DNA from: CALGDE01 sp964655355
GTDB lineage: Bacteria > Cyanobacteriota > Cyanobacteriia > CACIAM-69d
DNA: 64,000 nucleotides
Assembly (NCBI GenBank): GCA_964655355.1
Contig: CAZZMD010000001.1
Coordinates: 1 to 64,000 of the forward strand
Direction of reading: 5' to 3'
Shown: positions 43,694 through 51,907 of the stretch, one piece after another
How the letters are laid out: every line of letters starts with the position of its first letter
Position numbering within the stretch: the stretch's first letter is position 1
Position numbers and translations under genes: made by a program
The notes under the pieces: model-generated
The model's input: the letters and a program-made list of their open reading frames with translations, nothing else
Told to the model about the DNA's origin: nothing
Database searches by the model: none

Positions 43694-44857
43694 ATGGGTC
43701 GCGTAGGAGTTTTGCTCTTAAATCTTGGGGGACCGGACAAACTTGAGGACGTCCGTCCTTTCCTGTTCAACTTGTTTGCCGACCCTGAAATCATCCGATT
43801 GCCAGCCCCCTGGATGCAAAAGCCCCTCGCCTGGCTGATTTCCTCCCTCCGCGCCAAGAAATCCCAGGAAAGTTATAAGGTCATTGGCGGCGGCTCCCCC
43901 CTTCGCCGCATTACGGAAGAGCAGGCAAAGGAACTGGAGGCGTCCCTGACCCAACACGGCTACGACGCCAAAGTTTATATCGGTATGCGCTACTGGTACC
44001 CCTTCACGGAAGAAGCGGTGGCCGAGATCAAGAAAGATGGCGTTGATCAGCTCGTGATTCTGCCCCTCTATCCCCAGTTCTCCATCAGCACCAGCGGTTC
44101 TAGCCTGCGGCTACTTGAAAAAATTTGGGATGACGACCAGGATTTACAAGGGGTCAAGCATTCTGTGGTGCCTTCCTGGTATGACAATCCCGATTATCTG
44201 GGGGCCATGGCCGACCTAATCGGCAAGAAGATCGACCAGGCCGACAATCCCGAAAACGCCCATGTGTTCTTCAGTGCCCACGGGGTGCCCGTTAGCTATG
44301 TCACGGAAGCGGGCGACCCTTATCAAAAAGAGATCGAACACTGCACCAGCTTGATTATGGAAAAGCTGGGGCGGCCGAACCCCCATACCCTGGCCTACCA
44401 AAGTCGAGTGGGTCCAGTGGAATGGCTCCAGCCCTATACCGATACGGCGATCGAGGAGCTGGGGGAAGCCAAGGTGGAAGAGTTGGTGGTGGTGCCCATC
44501 AGTTTTGTCTCCGAGCACATTGAGACCCTAGAAGAAATCGATGTGGAATATCGGGAATTGGCGGAAGAGGCAGGGATCCGAAACTTCCTGCGGGTGCCGG
44601 CCTTGGATACCCATCCCCAGTTCATCAAAGCGTTGACGGAAATGACGCTCAAAGAGTTGGAGACGCCGGGCATTCCCCTGAGTGCGGTGATGCATCCCCC
44701 GGCAAGCACCAAGATTTATCCCCAAGAAAAGTGGGAGTGGGGATTGACCACTGCCGCTGAAGTATGGAATGGGCGTCTGGCAATGTTGGGCTTCCTGGGA
44801 CTGTGTGCGGAGCTGCTGAGTGGTCAAGGGCCGCTACACTTCATCGGCATCCTCTAG
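43694..44857 (+). CDS. hemH: Ferrochelatase with C-terminal CAB domain
   Basis: Ferrochelatase inserts iron into protoporphyrin IX, the last step of heme synthesis and the branch point against chlorophyll. The 387-residue protein has the LLNLGGPD N-terminus, GGGSPLRRIT, the FFSAHGVPVSYV catalytic histidine, and SFVSEHIETLEEID. The last ~35 residues form the cyanobacterial chlorophyll a/b-binding-like helix WNGRLAMLGFLGL, which regulates the enzyme and may bind pigment. The ATG at 43694 is chosen over a TTG two codons earlier. Confidence 0.96.
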   Translation: MGRVGVLLLNLGGPDKLEDVRPFLFNLFADPEIIRLPAPWMQKPLAWLISSLRAKKSQESYKVIGGGSPLRRITEEQAKELEASLTQHGYDAKVYIGMRYWYPFTEEAVAEIKKDGVDQLVILPLYPQFSISTSGSSLRLLEKIWDDDQDLQGVKHSVVPSWYDNPDYLGAMADLIGKKIDQADNPENAHVFFSAHGVPVSYVTEAGDPYQKEIEHCTSLIMEKLGRPNPHTLAYQSRVGPVEWLQPYTDTAIEELGEAKVEELVVVPISFVSEHIETLEEIDVEYRELAEEAGIRNFLRVPALDTHPQFIKALTEMTLKELETPGIPLSAVMHPPASTKIYPQEKWEWGLTTAAEVWNGRLAMLGFLGLCAELLSGQGPLHFIGIL

Positions 44858-44888
44858 AATCCTCTCGACAGGGGAGACAGTTGAAAAA

Positions 44889-44923
44889 CCGTCCGCTGGG
44901 GCGGGAGAGACGGCGGATTTTTT
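44889..44923 (+). terminator. Weak terminator-like hairpin after hemH (spacer 44858-45207)
   Basis: CCGTC (44889-44893) pairs with GACGG (44909-44913), and GATTTTTTC follows. The stem is short but the T-run is good. The 350-base spacer to the tic22 gene otherwise shows no supportable gene; a reverse-strand open frame across it has no family features. Confidence 0.45.
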
Positions 44924-45207
44924 CGGTCTCAGTCGTATAGTGAAGTCACCCGAGGACAAAGCCCTCAGGTCAGCAGCAATGTCGCGGAAAATTTCAAGGC
45001 GAATCTGAGCAAATTGATTTTTCTTGATATTTGACCATGCTCCTGACATCATTGCTTGAAGATTCCCCTTCTCGCGATCGCTGTCCAGGGGCAGCAGATT
45101 AGCGGCATTAAGCGAATCCTGACTGCGCTGGAACGATATCTCTGGTGTCCTACCCGGCACATTCTCCGGTGTGCCCTCTTTTACTGATTCCCAAAACGGT
45201 ACTGATC

Positions 45208-46146
45208 ATGGCTGACCAAATCTCAGCAACCTCTCCGAAACGATCGATCGCCACCCGTATTCACGGCCGCTTCAATCGCCTGGGCAAGCGCCTGCGCGGT
45301 GGGGTCGCAGCGACGGCTGGGGGAGCATTGATGCTCCTGGGGACCCTGGGGAGTTTGCCGGCGATCGCCCTGACGGATGAAGAGTTCAAACAACGCCTGG
45401 ATCTCGTCCCCGTGTTTACGGTGCTGCGGGAAGATAATCGCCCGGTTGTGGTCTTCCCCCAGCGTCGCCCCGGCGATACGACCCCACCGACCCCTGCCGA
45501 TGCCCGTATCCTGAGTTTCCTGGATCCCGAGGGGCTAGAAAAATTTATGGAGCGGCTGCGGGAAGAGGATAGCGAAGCCGCTAGCCGGGTGACGGTGCTG
45601 GTGTCCTCCGTCGGCGAGGTATACCAATGGGGAACGGACAATCCCGACGGGCCGCAGGTCCAATACGTCCCCATCATTAGCGAGCTGCCCCGCGCCTTAG
45701 AACTGGCTCGGGAAGTGAACCCCGATCTGGCCCGATTCCCGGGCGTTCCCCTGTTTGTCGCCACCAATAGCGAGAACAATGGTTACCTGACCCTGGAGCA
45801 AAACGGGCGCAAGGTGGTGCCGTTTTTCTTCCGCCTGGAAGACCTGAACACGACCCTTGAGACCTTCCGGCGGCAGTCGCCCACCAATCCGGCGCTGAAC
45901 AATATCAACATTGAGGTCTCGACCCTGGGTCAAGTGATCAATGTGCTCAAGTCGTCCGCAGCGGACGAACAGGAACTGGCGGAGCGCATTCGCCTGATCC
46001 CCTCCGGTGAAACCATGCGATATATCGGCGGTCTACAGCAATCCCGCGAGGGTGCCACGCCCCAGCGATCGCAGGAAAGCAACGCCACCCAGGGAGACGC
46101 CACGCCGACACCGTCTCCCACGGGGGCTGGCGCTTTAATGCCGTAG
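45208..46146 (+). CDS. Tic22 family protein, exported
   Basis: The 312-residue product has a basic N-terminus, a hydrophobic segment (GVAATAGGALMLLGTLGSLPAIA) that serves as signal peptide, and a Tic22 domain (LTDEEFKQRLDLVPVFTVL, SRVTVLVSSVGEVYQW, FPGVPLFVATNSENNGYLTLEQNGRKVVPFFF). Cyanobacterial Tic22 works in the periplasm or thylakoid lumen on outer-membrane biogenesis. The tail is Ser/Thr/Pro-rich. The ATG at 45208 puts the signal sequence near the front; 21 more codons upstream are open. It precedes prmC by ten bases. Confidence 0.85.
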   Translation: MADQISATSPKRSIATRIHGRFNRLGKRLRGGVAATAGGALMLLGTLGSLPAIALTDEEFKQRLDLVPVFTVLREDNRPVVVFPQRRPGDTTPPTPADARILSFLDPEGLEKFMERLREEDSEAASRVTVLVSSVGEVYQWGTDNPDGPQVQYVPIISELPRALELAREVNPDLARFPGVPLFVATNSENNGYLTLEQNGRKVVPFFFRLEDLNTTLETFRRQSPTNPALNNINIEVSTLGQVINVLKSSAADEQELAERIRLIPSGETMRYIGGLQQSREGATPQRSQESNATQGDATPTPSPTGAGALMP

Positions 46147-46156
46147 CCGTAGCTTG

Positions 46157-47089
46157 ATGCCCTGTCGTCCCCCTCGCCACCACACCATCCCCGGTGCCGC
46201 TTTGGACCGGTGGTACCAGTGGGGGCGAGAGCAGGGGCAGCGTCACGGCGTTCCCCAGGGGGAGTTGGACTGGTTGATGGAAGCGATCGCGGATGTGGAT
46301 CGTCTGGCTTTGCGGCTAGGTACCTTGGGCGATCGCCCCCAGATCCAGAGTCAGTTTGATTTAGACACCCTGACCCAATGCTGGGAGCAACGGTGTCGCG
46401 ATCGCACCCCGGTCCAATATTTGGCGGGGCATACCCCCTGGCGTAACCTGACCCTGCGGGTCAGCCCAGCGGTCCTCATCCCTCGCCCCGAAACAGAATT
46501 ATTGGTCGACCTGATCTGCCAAAAACTTCAGGAAGCCAGTCCCCTTGACCCGCCCCACGTCCCCCTCACCATCGCAGACCTGGGGACCGGCAGCGGAGCG
46601 ATCGCCCTCGGACTGGCCACCCTGCTACCGCCCACCGCCCAGATTTACGGAGTCGACTGCAGCGCCGATGCGATCGCGATCGCCCGCCACAATGCCCAGC
46701 ACTGTCTCCCCCCCTCCCGCGCAATACACCTCCTGGAAGGCTCCTGGTTTGAACCCTTAGGGGATCTCCAGGGACAGATCACCGTGATGGTCGCTAACCC
46801 GCCCTACATTCCCAGCGCCACCGTCCCCACCCTCGCCCCAGAAGTGACCCACCACGAACCGCACCTCGCCCTCGATGGGGGACAGGACGGACTGGATGAC
46901 ATTCGCCATCTCATCACCCAAGGGGCCGCCTACCTTAGCCCCCAGGGCCTTTGGGCCGTTGAACATATGGCCGGACAGGGGGAGACCATCGCCCAGCTCC
47001 TCACCCAAAGCGGGCAGTATTCTCGTATAGAAATACACAAAGATCTGGCGGATCGCGATCGCTTTGTTACCGCCTTTCGTCGTCCCTGA
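46157..47089 (+). CDS. prmC: Release factor glutamine methyltransferase PrmC
   Basis: PrmC methylates the glutamine of the GGQ motif in peptide-chain release factors, improving termination. The 310-residue enzyme has the N-terminal helical domain, RPETELLVDLI, ADLGTGSGAIALGLA (SAM-binding motif) and the catalytic NPPYIP motif. Late motifs LALDGGQDGLDDI and VEHMAGQGETI fit the family. It is ten bases after tic22, so cotranscription is likely. The ATG at 46157 is preferred over the TTG one codon before. Confidence 0.94.
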   Translation: MPCRPPRHHTIPGAALDRWYQWGREQGQRHGVPQGELDWLMEAIADVDRLALRLGTLGDRPQIQSQFDLDTLTQCWEQRCRDRTPVQYLAGHTPWRNLTLRVSPAVLIPRPETELLVDLICQKLQEASPLDPPHVPLTIADLGTGSGAIALGLATLLPPTAQIYGVDCSADAIAIARHNAQHCLPPSRAIHLLEGSWFEPLGDLQGQITVMVANPPYIPSATVPTLAPEVTHHEPHLALDGGQDGLDDIRHLITQGAAYLSPQGLWAVEHMAGQGETIAQLLTQSGQYSRIEIHKDLADRDRFVTAFRRP

Positions 47090-47182
47090 TTCGGTATCGA
47101 TGCCCCGACTCTATACCTCGATCATCCTCACTGAATCTTTGCAATGTGAAGGCAAGTCTTACGTTACGCTTGATTTCATGGG

Positions 47183-47485
47183 GTGAGCTACGACTTAGCT
47201 CAGGGTGAACTAGGATTTCGATTACCAACACCACGCAACGCAACTCATCAGGGCGATGTGCCGACTGATACGCAGTTTCATGACGGCGTACGGATAGGCG
47301 GCAAATTGATTCAAACGTTCATTACTTCAGCGGCCATACTTTCAAGCCGCCAGCTTGAGCATCTGTATACTCAGGTGACTGTGCTCAAAAAAATATGTGG
47401 GCATTATGAAATATGTGGGCATTATGAAGACAGTGCTGATCTTTTCCAGGGACATTTCTTAAGAAATCGACGTGTCAATTTGTAG
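47183..47485 (+). CDS. Doubtful orphan open frame in an AT-richer spacer (47090-47974)
   Basis: The frame encodes 100 residues without recognisable motifs and contains a duplicated KICGHYE segment from an 18-bp tandem repeat. Base composition in this 885-base spacer is lower in GC than the flanking genes. It may be a recent orphan, a decayed gene or noncoding sequence. There is no strong ribosome binding site before the GTG. Confidence 0.22.
   Translation: MSYDLAQGELGFRLPTPRNATHQGDVPTDTQFHDGVRIGGKLIQTFITSAAILSSRQLEHLYTQVTVLKKICGHYEICGHYEDSADLFQGHFLRNRRVNL
47392..47426. repeat. 18-bp tandem duplication in the 47-kb spacer
   Basis: The 17 bases AATATGTGGGCATTATG appear at 47392-47408 and again at 47410-47426, with one base between, so the period is 18 bases. 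The copies are identical, which points to a recent event. Confidence 0.85.
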
Positions 47486-47767
47486 TGAATTGTTAATCAC
47501 TGGGTAAGGATATCGAGTCCCAAAGGCTAGGGAGATCGCATGACGATCCTGACCCTCTCGGGGGTTGCCAGGATTATTACATTGAACAGATGGGAGCGAT
47601 GAATCGTGACAGCATGGGACGATGCGGTTCCCTCTCTGCCGCGATCGCGATCCGCATCACTTTCACACAAATCCCATGGACCACTAGTGATTCAGGGGGC
47701 TCACCCTTCGTGGTACACCCTAGTCCCTGGGATTGACGCCGGTTAGTCCGCCCCTTTTCCTCCGTCC

Positions 47768-47800
47768 GATAGACCGCCGATAGACCGCCGATAGACCACC
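47768..47800. repeat. 11-bp tandem repeat upstream of the GGDEF/EAL gene
   Basis: GATAGACCGCC occurs twice exactly and a third time as GATAGACCACC, head to tail, 175 bases before the start codon of the next gene. Confidence 0.85.
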
Positions 47801-47974
47801 AATCAATCACCGTCCATCACTCCCTGTCATATCGCGCTTCAGTGTGGATAGCTGCGCAGATCGCTGCTCCTAGGGGCTTCCTCCGATTGAATCAGCCCCG
47901 TACGCCCAGCGGCATTGATGACGCGTGACCTGTGATCTGTTGCGCATTGAGTTGCGCACTAAATTGATATAACT

Positions 47975-50467
47975 ATGCTGGATATCAACTCCATTGCCAT
48001 GGGAATTGATCTTTTTTCGTCACTTGCTCCATTGGATATCCCCCTCTGGATTTTGGATTTGAATCAGGGGGAATTGTTATGGACCAATCAAGCGGCTCAA
48101 CAGCAGTTCGGCATCAGCCTTCCCCAGGATTGGGGACAGCCTGCCGCTGCCAATTCTCCGTGGCTGTCAGTGCAGTTAGATGCATTGCAGGACAACCATG
48201 AGGAATTAGTCCGAGGCCAAACCCTCCTGCGGGAGTGGCGTTGGGAGCGATCGCTCGGTCAGACGGTGCAGGCGGTTTGTAAGTGTTCCTTAGTGAGAAC
48301 CGCCGATCCGGAATGTCGTTGGGTTTTGGTCCAGGGGACCGTCGAATCACCGGCCTTTGGGGCGGCGCGGGCGGAGGTGTCCTACCGCGATCGCCTACTG
48401 GATGAGACGGCGGCGGCGATCCAGCAATTGTTATCCATTGAGGACCATTCTACGGCGATCAATCGAGCGCTGGCGGTGCTGGGGGAAACCACGGAAGCAA
48501 GCCGAGCCTATGTGCTGCGAAATTATCCCCATCCGGTGACGGGGCTGCCCCTGGGGAATTTGCGATGGGAATGGTGTGCGTCGGATCAGGTGACGCCCCA
48601 GATCGACAATTTGGAGCTAACGAACCTGTCCTATCACGAGGTGCTCAAAAGCTATTACGATGACCTGCGGCAGGGGGAAGGGGTGGTTGTCCCGTCCACG
48701 GCCATGGGCGGCGCATTGCAGTGCTTGGCATTGCCGTCGTCTCAAACGATCTTGCTCCCGATTCTGGTCCATGGGGATTTATGGGGGGTGCTCGGGCTCG
48801 AACGCCTGGGGCCATTGCGGGATTGGGTCAAGGCGGAGCGATCGGTGCTGAGTGCGGCGGCGGCGAGCATTGGCGGGGCGATGTATCGCCATCAGACCGA
48901 TGCCCAGTTGTCACGGTTTAATCACAAGTTGGAGGAGCTGTTACGGCAGCGGACGTTTACGTTAAAGGCGGCGGTGCGGCAGCTGCAACAGGAGATGAGC
49001 CAGCGGGAGCAGGCGGAGTTGCAGATGCAGCACAATGCCCTCCACGATCCGTTGACGGGGTTGCCCAACCGGGATTATCTGCTGAATGTGTTGAACAGCA
49101 TGGCGGAGACGGCGCGGGGTACCCAGGATGATGCCAAGGTGGCGGTGCTGTGGGTGGACTTGGATCGCTTTAAGGTGATCAACGGCAGCATGGGGCATTA
49201 TGCGGGGAATCAGGTGTTGATGGCGGTGGCCCAGCGGTTGCGGATGTGTGTGCAGGCCCAGGGGGGCTTGGTGGGGCGGTTGGGGGGGGATGAGTTTGTG
49301 TTGGTGTTGCCCCGGGTGCGCGATCGCCGGTTGGCGGAGGCGGTGGCCCAGCAGGTGCAGCAGTCCATTGGGGAGCCGTTGACGGTGAACCAGCAACAGG
49401 TATTTGTGACGGCAAGCATTGGCATTGCCTTGGGGAATGTGAATAAGCGCAGTGGAGATGCCATTTTGCGGGATGCCAATTTATTTATGCGTCGGGCAAA
49501 GATGATGGGGCGATCGCGCAATGCCACCTTTGATCCGGCGATTCATCAGCAGATGTTGGCGGATTTGCATTTAGAGAACGAGCTGCGTCAGGCGGTGAGC
49601 GAGCTGGAAGGATCTAGCCTTGAGCATCTGCAGCGGGGCAATTATTTAGACCAGCGGGACAGTCCGTTCCGGCTGCATTACCAGCCGATCGTGGATCTAC
49701 GCACCGGTAAGATTCGCGCCTTCGAAGCGCTGATCCGCTGGCAGCATCCCCATTTGGGCAATATTTCGCCGGGGCAGTTTATTCCCATTGCAGAGGAAAC
49801 GGGGGTGATTGAGCCGTTGGGGCTGTGGATTTTGTCCCAGGCCTGCCACCAGCTCCGGCGGTGGCAAACGGAGCTGCACGATCCTCAGTTGGAGGTGTCG
49901 GTGAATTTATCCTGTCGCCAGTTCAGTCAGCATAATTTGCTGGATCATGTGGATGCGGTGCTGGGGGAAACGGGGCTGGATCCTCGCACCCTGAAGCTTG
50001 AGATTACGGAGAGTACCCTGGCGGATAATTACAATACGGCGCTGGCGATTCTCCATGAGCTGCACGATCGCTCCATCCAGCTCTGTATGGATGACTTTGG
50101 CACCGGGTATTCCTCCTTGAGTTATTTGGATCGATTCCCGCTGGACGTGCTCAAAATTGATCGCTCGTTTGTGATGCGGCTGGAGGGTAAATCCAATAAG
50201 GCGGCGATCGTCCGGGCAATTTTGGGGATGGCGGAAAGTTTGGGGATGAGTGCGGTGGCGGAGGGGGTCGAAACCCAGGAACAACTCCGGACGCTGAATC
50301 ACCTAGGCTGTCGCTACATTCAAGGCTATTTTTATTCCCCGGCGGTGGATGCCCATGCGGCGCAGCAACTCTTGCGATCGCACTATCCCCCCTCCAAACT
50401 GGAGGACACTGTGCCAGTGGAACTGAAGAGCGGCGACCCTTGGGCACGGGAAGAAAAACTCGTTTAG
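47975..50467 (+). CDS. PAS/GAF-GGDEF-EAL cyclic-di-GMP protein
   Basis: The 830-residue soluble protein has a PAS-like segment (~15-130), a GAF-like domain (~145-300) that could bind a tetrapyrrole or nucleotide, a coiled-coil linker rich in Glu/Gln, a GGDEF domain with intact GGDEF near 437-441, and an EAL domain. The EAL motifs are EALIRW, NLSCRQF, EITEST, DDFGTGYSSLSYL, KIDRSFV and AEGVET. All catalytic residues are present, so it could both make and break c-di-GMP. The GAF region lacks an obvious bilin-binding Cys-His pair. It stands alone. Confidence 0.92.
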   Translation: MLDINSIAMGIDLFSSLAPLDIPLWILDLNQGELLWTNQAAQQQFGISLPQDWGQPAAANSPWLSVQLDALQDNHEELVRGQTLLREWRWERSLGQTVQAVCKCSLVRTADPECRWVLVQGTVESPAFGAARAEVSYRDRLLDETAAAIQQLLSIEDHSTAINRALAVLGETTEASRAYVLRNYPHPVTGLPLGNLRWEWCASDQVTPQIDNLELTNLSYHEVLKSYYDDLRQGEGVVVPSTAMGGALQCLALPSSQTILLPILVHGDLWGVLGLERLGPLRDWVKAERSVLSAAAASIGGAMYRHQTDAQLSRFNHKLEELLRQRTFTLKAAVRQLQQEMSQREQAELQMQHNALHDPLTGLPNRDYLLNVLNSMAETARGTQDDAKVAVLWVDLDRFKVINGSMGHYAGNQVLMAVAQRLRMCVQAQGGLVGRLGGDEFVLVLPRVRDRRLAEAVAQQVQQSIGEPLTVNQQQVFVTASIGIALGNVNKRSGDAILRDANLFMRRAKMMGRSRNATFDPAIHQQMLADLHLENELRQAVSELEGSSLEHLQRGNYLDQRDSPFRLHYQPIVDLRTGKIRAFEALIRWQHPHLGNISPGQFIPIAEETGVIEPLGLWILSQACHQLRRWQTELHDPQLEVSVNLSCRQFSQHNLLDHVDAVLGETGLDPRTLKLEITESTLADNYNTALAILHELHDRSIQLCMDDFGTGYSSLSYLDRFPLDVLKIDRSFVMRLEGKSNKAAIVRAILGMAESLGMSAVAEGVETQEQLRTLNHLGCRYIQGYFYSPAVDAHAAQQLLRSHYPPSKLEDTVPVELKSGDPWAREEKLV

Positions 50468-50506
50468 GGGCTCGCTTTAAAGATTAAAGATGGATTGGAA
50501 GAGGAG

Positions 50507-51682
50507 CTAATCTTCCAGGCGAATATCTTCCCGATAGAAATGTTGGCGATCGCCCCCGCTCAAGGTTTCATCGTTGTCGTCCAGCTCAACGGTGAGCGCC
50601 CGCTTGCCTACATGGACCACGGTGCCCCGACAGCCATTCCAGAGGTGATCGCCATCAGGGCGGTTCACCTGGATGACCACGCGATCGCCCACTTGCACCT
50701 CAATGGAACCCGGTTCGGCTTCGGCTTTCCATAGGATCCAATCGCGAATCCAATAATTGAGTTCCTCGGGCGCTTCGTCCTGGGGACAGTGGCCGGCCTC
50801 CTCCAGGGCGATAAATTTTTCGACGCACGCATAATCCTCAAATTGCCGCCCCAATTCCACCGGCTCCCAGGGATCTTCGGTGCCCCACAGGATCGCGACG
50901 GGGCAGGGATGGGGATGGCCGCTACGGTGGCGATCGCTCAGGATTTCGAGCAAGTCTTCCGGTAAGGGTCCCTGGGAATAACCGGTAAACGCTAGAAATA
51001 CATCCGCCGCACCGGGGTCACCGGCGGGCTCCATCAAAATATCCACCAGCTCGTCGGTCACGGCTTCGGATCGGTAATAGGCCTGCTGGAGAATATTTTT
51101 GACGGTTTTGGGTTTGGCGAGCTGGTTAAAGAACCAGTGCCCGATGGCTTTGCGCTTCAAAATGCCCTGGAGGATCGGGGTGCCCATTTGTTTGAACCAG
51201 GGTTGGGTGGCCCGACGGCGATCGTGGAGCAGCCGCAGGGAACAGTTCAACATCCAGAGACCCCGCACCTGCTCTGGCGCATCCACCGCCAATTGCAGCG
51301 CCACCACACAGCCGATGGAGTTGCCGATCACAAACGTCGGCTCACCGATGATGTCTTGAATAAAATCCTGGAGTTGTTGGGACCAGGTCTCGAAGGTATA
51401 GCCCGGCGCGGCGGGGTCAGGTTTATCGGACCCACCGAAGCCCAACAGGTCGATCGCAAAAACGCGACAGCTTTCCGCCCAGAGGGGTATATTTTTCCGC
51501 CAATGTCGCCAGGACGCCCCAAACCCATGGACCAGCAACACCGCCGGTCCCAACTCCCCCAGACGTTGGTAACAAATACGATGCCCCTGCCACTGCCACT
51601 GGTACGGACAAGCGGGAAACACCGGCGCGGGACCTTGATTCGCTGCGCCCCCTAAGGGTTCTGTGACTAATTCTGTGCCCAT
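50507..51682 (-). CDS. Alpha/beta hydrolase with extra C-terminal beta domain
   Basis: The 391-residue protein is an alpha/beta hydrolase of the haloperoxidase-like group: oxyanion HGFGASWRHW, nucleophile Ser122 in IGNSIGCVV, Asp in GTEDPWEP and His in EAGHCPQDEAPEE. A further ~69 residues (about 323-391: IEVQVGDRVVIQVNRP, GCRGTVVHVGKRALTVELDD, HFYREDIRLED) look like a small SH3/KOW-type barrel not part of the hydrolase fold. The substrate is unknown. It lies downstream of pepA on the same strand but behind a strong terminator. Confidence 0.85.
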   Translation of the reverse strand: MGTELVTEPLGGAANQGPAPVFPACPYQWQWQGHRICYQRLGELGPAVLLVHGFGASWRHWRKNIPLWAESCRVFAIDLLGFGGSDKPDPAAPGYTFETWSQQLQDFIQDIIGEPTFVIGNSIGCVVALQLAVDAPEQVRGLWMLNCSLRLLHDRRRATQPWFKQMGTPILQGILKRKAIGHWFFNQLAKPKTVKNILQQAYYRSEAVTDELVDILMEPAGDPGAADVFLAFTGYSQGPLPEDLLEILSDRHRSGHPHPCPVAILWGTEDPWEPVELGRQFEDYACVEKFIALEEAGHCPQDEAPEELNYWIRDWILWKAEAEPGSIEVQVGDRVVIQVNRPDGDHLWNGCRGTVVHVGKRALTVELDDNDETLSGGDRQHFYREDIRLED

Positions 51683-51805
51683 CGTCCCCTGTTTTCCCTA
51701 GACAGTAATTCCAGCCAATAACTCCCCTCTAAGTTCGCACTATTACATAACTTCATGGTCTTGGATCGACTCTTGTCCCGAATCTTGACCCGGAAAAGCC
51801 GGCCG

Positions 51806-51839
51806 AAAAAATGGCGATCGCACAGTAACGCGATCGCCA
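51806..51839 (-). terminator. Terminator of pepA made of two inverted HIP1 octamers
   Basis: TGGCGATCGC (51812-51821) and GCGATCGCCA (51830-51839) form a perfect 10-bp stem around an eight-base loop. Six A residues at 51806-51811 become a U-run on the reverse strand immediately after the stem. This is a canonical intrinsic terminator for pepA, built from the HIP1 palindrome. Confidence 0.8.
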
Positions 51840-51907
51840 AAAGCCAAAAAGACGGTCAATCGGGCTTATTCCGCAGTGGGGCTAGGTGATCGGCCCGGGA
51901 CATCAGC

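Noticed and set aside
44834..45160. Reverse-strand frame of 108 codons in the hemH-tic22 spacer
   Set aside because: No recognisable motif; it overlaps the end of hemH and a terminator-like hairpin, and composition looks noncoding.
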